This document shows, one piece after another, positions 37,496 to 45,224 of a stretch of 64,000 nucleotides of DNA (positions within the stretch are counted from its first letter, which is position 1; each line of letters starts with the position of its first letter). The notes below the pieces were generated by a model. The model did not search any database. It had not been told where the DNA came from and saw nothing but the letters and a program-made list of their open reading frames with translations. The position numbers were made by a program, and so were the translations under genes. Source of the stretch: Actinomycetota bacterium (GTDB lineage Bacteria; Actinomycetota; Acidimicrobiia; Acidimicrobiales; Microtrichaceae); contig JADJBW010000007.1 in the NCBI GenBank assembly GCA_016703525.1, positions 1 through 64,000 of the forward strand. Direction: 5' to 3'.

Positions 37496-37750
37496 TCAGG
37501 CGAGGCCGAGCACGGTGAGCAGCGCGTCGTCGATGGCCCACATCGCCGCCGGCGACAACAGCTCGACGCGGCCGCCGAGGCGTGGCGTCGAGGGGGCGCG
37601 CGTCGGCCCGCCCGGGGCACCCTGCAGCGCGGCTCCGCTGTTCTCGACCAACGCCCTCGGGTGGTCCTCTCGGGGCGGGGGCCCCGGCAACCTCGATCTC
37701 GGGACGAAACGACGCCGAGCGCGGGGTCAGTCGCTGGACGATCGAGCGCG
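37496..37750 (-). pseudogene. Remnant of a MazF/PemK-family toxin
   Basis: This remnant lies in the 336-bp gap between the ligase and the fusion gene, on the opposite strand. Two frames together give a MazF/PemK-like C-terminal half: LTPRSASFRPEIEVAG in one, then RALVENSG and LGGRVELLSPAAMWAIDDAL-LTVLGLA in another, ending at TGA 37496. The RPASFRPEI and final IDxALxxVLGL patterns are characteristic of actinobacterial PemK toxins. The N-terminal half with the active-site Arg is absent and at least one frameshift separates the parts. No antitoxin gene is visible. Otherwise this gap shows nothing recognisable. Confidence 0.5.
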
Positions 37751-37804
37751 GGTGGCGGAGGATGGTGCACCCTGTTGGGCACTCCTTCCCGTCGCCTCCT
37801 GCGA

Positions 37805-40800
37805 ATGACTGTGGATCTCATGACCGACACCTCGACGACCCCATCCTCCATCCGAACCGGGAACACCGATGCCTCCGAACGCTTCGATGAGCGGGTCGAC
37901 GTGGACGTGCTGCGGTACTCGCGGGTGTGGGAGGACGAGCGGCTGCTGATCGAGGGACTCTCGCCGGGCCCCGACGACGACGCGCTGTCGATCGCGAGCG
38001 CCGGCGAGAATGTGTTCGCGCTGCTGGCGACCGACGTGCGCTCGGTGACGGCGCTCGACGTGAGCCCGGCGCAGCTCGCCGTTGTCGACCTGCACCGTGC
38101 GGCGATCGATCGCCTCGACGCGGCCCGTCACGCGGTGCTGGTCGGCCACCGTACGCCGGGGTCCGAGACCCGCGCCGAGCTCTATTCCCGTGTCGAGCGC
38201 GACCTCGATCCCGCGTCGCGCCGCTGGTTCGAGCAGCATCCTCGAGCGATCGAGGACGGGCTCGCGAACGGCGGCCGACTGGAGCGCTACTTCGCGGCGT
38301 TCCAGCATCGCAGCGAAGCGCTCATGACCGCGGTGGTTCGCGATCGGGTCCTGTCGCTCGACGCGGCGGCGATCGCCGCGGGCGAGGGTCGAGCGCTGGC
38401 GGCCGAGCTCGCCGCCAACGACGCGTTCACGTCGTGGTTCCGCGACTGGTTCGGTCGCCAGCAGATGGAACGCCACGGGCGCGACGCCGAGCAGATGCGC
38501 CACGTGGTCGCGGACGTGGGCGAGGCGTTCCTCGGCCGCTTCCTCGAACACATCGCGTGCGTGCCCGGACGCGACAACCCGTATCTGTCGCGGTTCGTGA
38601 CGGGATCCGACGGACCGGCCGCCGAGTCGCTGACGCTGTGCGATCCCGCGCGACGTTCGCGGTTGCGCGAGCGGCTCGACCGGCTCCGGATCGTGCAGAG
38701 TGATCTCGGCGAGGCGCTGACCGACACGGCGGCGTCGACGTGGTCGATCGTGAACTGCAGCGACCTCTTCGAATACCTGAGCGACACCGCGTCCCAGTCG
38801 CTGTTCACGCTGCTTGCCGACCGGATCCGGCCCGGCGGCCGGGTCGCCTGGTGGAACCTGCTCGTGCACCGCGAACCAGCAGGGCCCTCGGCCGGACGAC
38901 TGGCGCCGTCCCCCGCTGCCGCCGGGCTTCCGGCCGACCGGATGTGGTTCTACGGGTCGTTCCACGTTCGGGTGCTCGCGCCGGCGGCGCTCGGTGCCGG
39001 GTCCGATCGCGGCGAGCCGCGGGTGCCGGGCAAGGGCGACCACAGCGAGGCGGCCCGCAAGGAACGGCTGGCATGGGCGGCGAGCTTCACCGGCGCCGAC
39101 CTCTCCGCCATCGACGAGCGCCCGCTCGACGGCCCGAGCCTGGTCGGCAACCTGGAGAATCACGTCGGTGCCGTGTCGGTACCGATCGGGCTGGCCGGCC
39201 CGCTGCTCTTCGACGGCAACACGGTGTCGGGCTGGCGGGTCGCGCCGATGGCAACCACCGAGGGCGCGCTCGTCGCGTCGACGTCGCGGGGCGCGACAGC
39301 GCTCAGCCGCGCTGGCGGCGTGCGCACGTGTGTGATCGGGCAGCGGATGATGCGCGTGCCGTACTTCGAGTTCGACGATGCGGTCGCGGCGCGGCGATTC
39401 ACCGAGTGGCTGCCGCTCCATCGCGAGGCACTCTCGGCGGTCATCCGCGAGGTCTCGGCGCACGCGCAACTCGTCGATCTGACCACGGTGCAGGTGGGGC
39501 GACAGGTGCACGTGAGCTTCGTGTACGAAACCGCCGATGCGGCGGGTCAGAACATGACCACGGCCACCACCTGGCATGCGCTGCAATGGCTCGAGGCGCC
39601 GCTCGCCGCTGCCGGCCTCGTGCCGCGCCACGTCCAGATCGAGGCCACCTACAGCGGCGACAAACGGGTCAGCTTCGCCAACCTCCTCGGTGGGCGCGGC
39701 ACCCGGGTGGTCGCCGAGGCCGTGATCCCGGCCGACGTGATCCGCCACGTGCTCAAGGTCGAGCCGTCGCGGCTGTTGGCCGGCTATCACGCCACGGTCT
39801 CGTCGGGCGTGATGGCCGGCGAGGTGGGACACACCGCGAACGCCGCCAACGCGGTCGCCGCGATCTTCCTGGCGACGGGGCAGGACGTCGCGTGCGTGCA
39901 CGAGTCGTCGCTGGGCTTCCTCACGATCGAGGCGGACGGCGACGACATCTATGCCTCGATGACCCTGCCGTCGCTCGCGATCGGGTCGATCGGCGGCGGC
40001 ACCCACCTACGCGATCAGCAGGCGTGCCTGGCGCTCGCCCATTGCGACGGCCCGGGCGGGAGCGAGCGGTTGGCCGAACTCATCGCCGGCTTCGCCCTCG
40101 GCCTCGACCTCTCGCTCACCGCGGCCCTCACGACGAACCAGTTCGCGTCGGCCCATGAGCGGCTCGGCCGGAACCGGCCGGTCGCGTTCCTGCGCCGCGA
40201 CGAGCTCGACGGTGCGCGACTGGTGGAGATCGCCAACCAGCTGGGTGCTCCGGACGGAGCCCGCATCGTGTCGGCGTCGTTCCATCCGGAGACGCTCGGC
40301 CCGGGCATCATCACCGAACTCGGGACGCGCATGCGGCGGCGCAAGCACGTCGGCATCGACGTGGCCGAACTGGTCGACGAGCACGGCCGCGCCTTTCCGG
40401 CGCTCGTGAAGGCGAAGGCGCTCGACGGCGAGGTGCTCACGGCCCTCGGCGCGCTCGCTGCGTTGCTCGGCCCCGACCTTGCGCTGAGCTGGCGAGTCAA
40501 CGAGGCGCACCTCGGGTTCATCGGGCTGCACACCCGCGAGCTCGGGTTGGCGCAGTTCGCGCACCCGGCCCTCGACGCCGTGCGGCCGAGGCTCTTCGGC
40601 ACGTGGGACGACCCGGTTCGCGAGATTGCCGTGCTCGTCACCGAGTTCGTGACCGACGTGCGGCTGCGCGATCGGGCCGACGACGCGGGCGCCTGGACCG
40701 GCGACGACATCGACGTGGCGCTCCGGGGTATCGCTGGCGTGCACGCGGCGTTCCTCGACGACGCGGACCGCTTCGCCGCTGCCGACTGGTTCGGCCCCAT

Positions 40801-41425
40801 CCCCACCGTGGACGACCACGTCGGCGCGGCCGCCATGTACCGCGACGTGGTGGCCCACGCCGCGATCGAGTACCCGGACTGGTTCGGTCCCGAGCGCTGC
40901 GGGCGGTGGGCTCGCCTGATCGAAACACACGGGGCGTCGCGCCGACGGGCCGAGCGTCGGCCGCACACCCTCGTTCACCACGACTTCAACACCCGAAACG
41001 CGGCGCTGCGTCGTCCCACGGCGGAGCACCCCGACGAGCGGCTCGTCGCGTGGGACTGGGAGCTCGCGACCGTCGACATCGCCCACCGCGATGTGGCCGA
41101 GTTCCTCGCGTTCGCGCTCACGCCGGGGGCGACCGCGTCCCAGGTCGAGCAGCACATCGACGTGCACCGGCGGGCCATGGAGGCGGGTCTCGGACGCCCG
41201 CTCGACCCCGACGACGTCGCACAGGACTACCGTGACGGCCTCCATACGTTCGCCGCAACCCGCCTGTTGCAGTACGTGATGGCCCACGAGGCGCGTGAGT
41301 TCCTGTTCCTCGGCCGTGTCATCGACACCACGTCGCGCCTGTGCGAACTGGCGGGGCTCTTCGACGAGGCGATCGACGTGCGCGAAGGGCCCGCCGACGC
41401 CGGCCGGGCGGCGGAGCATCGGTGA
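37805..41425 (+). CDS. Three-domain fusion: BtaA-like (DUF3419) + HMG-CoA reductase + APH-type kinase
   Basis: A 1206-residue single protein. Residues ~20-410 are a DUF3419/BtaA-like SAM:3-amino-3-carboxypropyl transferase (LRYSRVWEDERLLIEGL; SIASAGENVFALLA; VNCSDLFEYLSD). Residues ~415-800 are a class I HMG-CoA reductase with the full tetrad: Glu451 (LENHVGAVSVPIGLAGP), Lys620 (SGDKRVSF), Asp694 (TGQDVACVH) and His784 (ASAHERLGRNR). IGSIGGGTHL and QNMTTATTWH also match. Residues ~820-1206 are an aminoglycoside/choline-kinase-like phosphotransferase with Lys871 (VKAKAL), Asp1060/Asn1065 (HHDFNTRN) and Asp1084 (WDWELA). ATG 37820 is an alternative start. The UbiA gene overlaps the stop. I know of no named protein with this architecture. 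Inferred chemistry: thioester reduction to an alcohol, phosphorylation and aminocarboxypropyl transfer on one scaffold. Confidence 0.88.
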   Translation: MTVDLMTDTSTTPSSIRTGNTDASERFDERVDVDVLRYSRVWEDERLLIEGLSPGPDDDALSIASAGENVFALLATDVRSVTALDVSPAQLAVVDLHRAAIDRLDAARHAVLVGHRTPGSETRAELYSRVERDLDPASRRWFEQHPRAIEDGLANGGRLERYFAAFQHRSEALMTAVVRDRVLSLDAAAIAAGEGRALAAELAANDAFTSWFRDWFGRQQMERHGRDAEQMRHVVADVGEAFLGRFLEHIACVPGRDNPYLSRFVTGSDGPAAESLTLCDPARRSRLRERLDRLRIVQSDLGEALTDTAASTWSIVNCSDLFEYLSDTASQSLFTLLADRIRPGGRVAWWNLLVHREPAGPSAGRLAPSPAAAGLPADRMWFYGSFHVRVLAPAALGAGSDRGEPRVPGKGDHSEAARKERLAWAASFTGADLSAIDERPLDGPSLVGNLENHVGAVSVPIGLAGPLLFDGNTVSGWRVAPMATTEGALVASTSRGATALSRAGGVRTCVIGQRMMRVPYFEFDDAVAARRFTEWLPLHREALSAVIREVSAHAQLVDLTTVQVGRQVHVSFVYETADAAGQNMTTATTWHALQWLEAPLAAAGLVPRHVQIEATYSGDKRVSFANLLGGRGTRVVAEAVIPADVIRHVLKVEPSRLLAGYHATVSSGVMAGEVGHTANAANAVAAIFLATGQDVACVHESSLGFLTIEADGDDIYASMTLPSLAIGSIGGGTHLRDQQACLALAHCDGPGGSERLAELIAGFALGLDLSLTAALTTNQFASAHERLGRNRPVAFLRRDELDGARLVEIANQLGAPDGARIVSASFHPETLGPGIITELGTRMRRRKHVGIDVAELVDEHGRAFPALVKAKALDGEVLTALGALAALLGPDLALSWRVNEAHLGFIGLHTRELGLAQFAHPALDAVRPRLFGTWDDPVREIAVLVTEFVTDVRLRDRADDAGAWTGDDIDVALRGIAGVHAAFLDDADRFAAADWFGPIPTVDDHVGAAAMYRDVVAHAAIEYPDWFGPERCGRWARLIETHGASRRRAERRPHTLVHHDFNTRNAALRRPTAEHPDERLVAWDWELATVDIAHRDVAEFLAFALTPGATASQVEQHIDVHRRAMEAGLGRPLDPDDVAQDYRDGLHTFAATRLLQYVMAHEAREFLFLGRVIDTTSRLCELAGLFDEAIDVREGPADAGRAAEHR

Positions 41426-42417
41426 CTGCGGTCACGGAGATCACCGCGATCACGGCCACCGATTCGTGGCGGCGGCGCATCGGCGGATGGTCGGCCGACC
41501 GGTTCCCCCCGGCGATGGCGGTCGTCGGGCTGCCCACCTTCCTCGCCGCGCACCTGCTGGGGCAGGCAAGCCGCGGCCCGTCGCCGGTATCGGTGCGACT
41601 GGGCGGGGGAGCGGTCGCCGGCTGGCTCGCGGCGGTCGGGTTCCTGCTGTGCGTGCGGATCTTCGATGAACACAAGGACTTCGACGACGACGTGCGCCTG
41701 CACCCGGAGCGCCTCGTGTCGCAGGGCGTCGTGCGCCTGCGCGAGCTCGACGTGATGCAGGCGGTGGTGCTGGTCGCGATCGTCGGCTACTGCGTGTGGG
41801 CCGACGGCGGGGTGGGCCCGGTGACGACCACGTTCGGCATTGCGTTCGCGTGGCTGCTCGCGATGCGGGTCGAGTTCTTCGTGGGGGCTTGGATCCGCCC
41901 GCGGCTGGTGCTCTATGCGCTGACCCACGCGGTGGTGACGCCGCTCGCGTCGTGGTGGATGTTCACGAGCGGGGCCGGGCGTTTGGTCGCTGCGCCGGTG
42001 CTCGTCCCGTTCCTCGGAGCGTCGTACCTTTCCTCGCTGCTGTTCGAGTTCACGCGCAAGCTGCACGCGCCCGAGGACGAACGCGCCGACGTCGCGACCT
42101 ATTCGTCGGAGCTCGGTCCGGCGCGCGCCGCGCGTGTCGTGGCGGTGATGGTGGTGCTACACGCGCTCGCCATGGCGACGGCGCTGGTGATGGTGCGCGG
42201 CGTCGACGGCGCCGACTCGGTGTTCGTGTGGGGCCACGCGCTCGGATGGGCGGCGGTCGTCGCAGCGTCGGGTCTGGTGGCGTTCGCTCGCCGCCCGGAT
42301 CGGGCGGGACATGGCCCGATCGAGGGCCTCGTGGCGCTCAACCTGGCGGTGCCGGCCGTGTCGGTGATCGGAGTGGTGCTGGTCGGCTCGTCGGTGAAGG
42401 CGGTGTGGGGATGGTGA
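41422..42417 (+). CDS. UbiA-family membrane prenyltransferase
   Basis: A 331-residue polytopic membrane protein with about eight helices. The first Asp-rich region is RIFDEHKDFDDDVRLHPERL, followed by VSQGVVRLREL, matching the UbiA pattern NDxxDxxxD...P.R. The second is EFTRKLHAPEDERADVATYS. UbiA enzymes transfer a prenyl group from a prenyl diphosphate to an aromatic or polar lipid acceptor in the membrane. GTG 41422 overlaps the fusion gene stop (GTGA), and its own stop overlaps the next start, so it is embedded in the cluster. The polar Asp-rich loops look catalytic; donor length and acceptor are unknown. Confidence 0.8.
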   Translation: MTAVTEITAITATDSWRRRIGGWSADRFPPAMAVVGLPTFLAAHLLGQASRGPSPVSVRLGGGAVAGWLAAVGFLLCVRIFDEHKDFDDDVRLHPERLVSQGVVRLRELDVMQAVVLVAIVGYCVWADGGVGPVTTTFGIAFAWLLAMRVEFFVGAWIRPRLVLYALTHAVVTPLASWWMFTSGAGRLVAAPVLVPFLGASYLSSLLFEFTRKLHAPEDERADVATYSSELGPARAARVVAVMVVLHALAMATALVMVRGVDGADSVFVWGHALGWAAVVAASGLVAFARRPDRAGHGPIEGLVALNLAVPAVSVIGVVLVGSSVKAVWGW

Positions 42418-45224
42418 ACACGGCGGCTTCGACCCGGCTCGGCGCAGGGTGGTGTCTCGACACCGACCTCGAATCGTCGGACGACCCGGGCGTCGGCGGG
42501 TCGGGCCTCGGTGATTCGGAACTGGGCGGCAAGGCGACCGGCCTGGTCGAGCTGGTGCGTCACGGCGCGCCGGTGCCGCGCTTCGCCGTGGTGTTGGGCT
42601 CGACGTTCCGCACCCGTGCCCGCCCCGCGCTCGCAGGCGTGCTCGGTGGGTTCGTCTACGACCTGGCCGACGCCGACGCCGACGCCGGTGCCGTCGCCGG
42701 TTCCGTCGCCGAGGTGATCGAGCGCTGGTCGCCGACGCTGGTCGCCGCCGTGGAGTCGATCCCCGATGACGACCTGGCGGCGATCGTCGGGCCCGGCGGC
42801 ATGCTCGCTGCGCTCGGCTCGGGCGACGCACCGCTTGCGGTTCGCTCGTCGATGGTCGGGGAGGACTCGGCGACGGCGAGCTTCGCGGGCCAGCTCCGAT
42901 CGTTCATCGGCGTGGCCGCCGAACCCCGGGCGATCGCGGCGGCCATCCGAGGCTGTTGGGCTTCGGCCTTCAGCGTCCACGCGCTCGCCTATGCCCACCG
43001 AAGCGGGCTCGACCCGGCCGCCCTCCGCGTCGCCGTGGTCGTGCAGGTGTGTGTCGAAGCCGACCGGTCCGGGGTTGCCTTCAGCGCCGATCCGCGCTCG
43101 GGCCGCCGCGATCTCACGGTGATCTCGGCGACCCACGGCGTCGGCGAGGGCGTGGTCGGCGGGCTGGTCGACGGCGACGAGTACCGGGTCGCAGCCGATG
43201 GCGGCGTCGACGCCACGACCGGCACCGCGTGCGAGGCCGCCCGATCCGCAGCAGACGGGCTGGTGGCCGTGGTGCCCCTCGCCGAGGCCGCCCGCGGCCG
43301 CACGGTGCTGACCGGCCCCGAGGTCGCCACGATCGACGGATGGATGCGTCGCCTCTCGGAGGCGGCGGGCCGGCCGCTCGATGTCGAGTTCTCCTTCGAT
43401 GCGGCCGGCGTGCTGCATCTGCTGCAAGCGCGGCCGATCACGGCGATGGCCGCGCCACCTCAGCATGGCACGCCGTGGTTGTGGGACGACGCCAACATCC
43501 AGGAGAGCTTCTGCGGCGTGACACTGCCGCTCACGTTCTCGTTCGCGTCGAGGGCGTACACGACCGTGTACCGCAACCTCGGCCGGCTGCTCGGCGTTGG
43601 CGATCGGGTGGAGCGCGACCACGCCGACATGCTCCGCACGATGATCGGGCTGATCGATGGGCGGGTCTACTACAACCTCAACGCCTGGTTCGAGGGCCTC
43701 GCGCTGTTGCCGTCGAGCGGCACGAACAAGGCCGACATGGAGGCGATGATGGGCGTCGAGGAGCCCGTGCCCTTCGTGGTCGATCAGCGCTCCACGCCGG
43801 TGGGCACCGCCACGATGGTTGCCTCGCTGCTGCCGGCCGCGGCGCGTCTCGCACCGCAGTACCTGCGCATCGATGAGGGCATCGCCGCCTTCGATGCCCG
43901 CCTGGCGGCCCTCGAGGCCTCGGTCGATTTCGCCACGCTGCGCGACGCGTCGATCGGTGAGTGCCTCGCCGTCGAGGTGCGGGTCTGGCGCGAGCTGCTC
44001 GAACAGTGGCAGGTGCCGATCATCAACGACATCCGGGTGATGCGAGCCACCGGAGGGCTCCGGCGCCTGATCGAGTCGGCCACGCCCGACGATGCTCGCC
44101 GCTCCCGCCTCGAGGTGGAGCTGCTCGCCGCGATCGATGGACTCGCGTCGGTGGAGCCCACGCTCGAGCTCATGCGGATCGCGGCGCTGATCCGGGCGGA
44201 CGCCGACGCGGCCCGGGCGCTCGCGACGCCCGGCGACCCGCAGGCGACCCTCGACGCCGTGATCGCTCTGCTGCCCGAGGTAGGCCGGCGAATCGACGCC
44301 TACATCGCCGCCTATGGCGGGCGGGTGATGGGCGAGCTGAAGCTCGAAACGGTCACCCTGCGGCGCGACCCGACGTTCCTGGTCGACGTGGTGCGCGCGT
44401 ATGCCGCTCGTGACGACCTCGACCCCGACGGGCTTGCCCGGCGCGACCGGATCCGCCACGAGGCCGCGGTCGAGGAGCTGATCGAGCTGGTGGGTCCGCG
44501 TCGCCGGGCCCGGGCGGAGCGCGCCGTGCGCAGCGCACGCTCGGCGATCGCGGCCCGCGAGCATCTGCGCCTCGGCCGAACCCGAGTCTTCGACGTGGTG
44601 CGCGAGCTGTACACGACGATCGGTGAGCGCCTGGCCGAGGCGTCGGTGCTGCAGAGCCCGAGGGACGTCTTCCTGCTCACCGCGGACGAGGTGCGCGGCT
44701 TCCACGAGGGGACCGCGGTCACCACCGACCTTGCCGCCCTCGTCGAGGTTCGCCGCGCCGAGTTCGCTCGCTTCGTCGACCGTTCGCCCGCCCACCGGCT
44801 GGAAACCCGGGGGAGCGTGCACCTGTGCGGTCCCTTCGACGCCCCGGCCGCGGCCGTCGACCCGGAGGCTGTCACGTGGAGCGGGCTCGGCTGTTGTCCC
44901 GGCGTGGTGGAGGCCGAGGTGGTGGTCGTGCACGACCCGAGCTCGGCGCCGGAGGTGGCGGGACGCATCGTCGTGGCCGTACGGACCGACCCCGGCTGGG
45001 CGCCGCTCTTCCCGGCCGCGGCGGGGCTGATCGTGGAGCGCGGCTCGGCGTTGTCGCACTCGGCGGTCATCGCCCGCGAGGTCGGGTTGCCGACCGTGGT
45101 CGGCGTGCCCGGTGTGGTGGCCGCGTTGCGCAGCGGTGACCGGGTGCGGCTCGACGGCGCTGCCGGCACGGTCGCGCGGCTCGACGTCACATCCGCCGAC
45201 ACCGAATCGGACGGTGCCCCCTGA
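42411..45224 (+). CDS. PEP-synthase/rifampin-phosphotransferase-like dikinase
   Basis: A 937-residue three-part protein. Residues ~30-340 are the PEP/pyruvate-kinase ATP-binding domain (LGGKATGLVELVRHGAPVP; AVRSSMVGEDSATASFAGQ; DVEFSFDAAGVLHLLQARPI). Residues ~350-830 form a long helical middle domain (DDANIQESFCGVTLPLTFSF). Residues ~850-930 are the swivelling phosphohistidine domain with His in GSALSHSAVIAREVGLP. This order is that of rifampin phosphotransferase and related small-molecule dikinases rather than classic PEP synthase, whose C-terminal PEP/pyruvate barrel is missing. Expected reaction: ATP beta-phosphate transfer to a hydroxyl on a bound small molecule via phosphohistidine. ATG 42411 overlaps the UbiA stop. 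Confidence 0.83.
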   Translation: MVNTAASTRLGAGWCLDTDLESSDDPGVGGSGLGDSELGGKATGLVELVRHGAPVPRFAVVLGSTFRTRARPALAGVLGGFVYDLADADADAGAVAGSVAEVIERWSPTLVAAVESIPDDDLAAIVGPGGMLAALGSGDAPLAVRSSMVGEDSATASFAGQLRSFIGVAAEPRAIAAAIRGCWASAFSVHALAYAHRSGLDPAALRVAVVVQVCVEADRSGVAFSADPRSGRRDLTVISATHGVGEGVVGGLVDGDEYRVAADGGVDATTGTACEAARSAADGLVAVVPLAEAARGRTVLTGPEVATIDGWMRRLSEAAGRPLDVEFSFDAAGVLHLLQARPITAMAAPPQHGTPWLWDDANIQESFCGVTLPLTFSFASRAYTTVYRNLGRLLGVGDRVERDHADMLRTMIGLIDGRVYYNLNAWFEGLALLPSSGTNKADMEAMMGVEEPVPFVVDQRSTPVGTATMVASLLPAAARLAPQYLRIDEGIAAFDARLAALEASVDFATLRDASIGECLAVEVRVWRELLEQWQVPIINDIRVMRATGGLRRLIESATPDDARRSRLEVELLAAIDGLASVEPTLELMRIAALIRADADAARALATPGDPQATLDAVIALLPEVGRRIDAYIAAYGGRVMGELKLETVTLRRDPTFLVDVVRAYAARDDLDPDGLARRDRIRHEAAVEELIELVGPRRRARAERAVRSARSAIAAREHLRLGRTRVFDVVRELYTTIGERLAEASVLQSPRDVFLLTADEVRGFHEGTAVTTDLAALVEVRRAEFARFVDRSPAHRLETRGSVHLCGPFDAPAAAVDPEAVTWSGLGCCPGVVEAEVVVVHDPSSAPEVAGRIVVAVRTDPGWAPLFPAAAGLIVERGSALSHSAVIAREVGLPTVVGVPGVVAALRSGDRVRLDGAAGTVARLDVTSADTESDGAP

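Noticed and set aside
37805..45224. A mevalonate pathway operon
   Set aside because: Only an HMG-CoA reductase domain is present; no HMG-CoA synthase, mevalonate kinases, decarboxylase or isomerase is found in the window.
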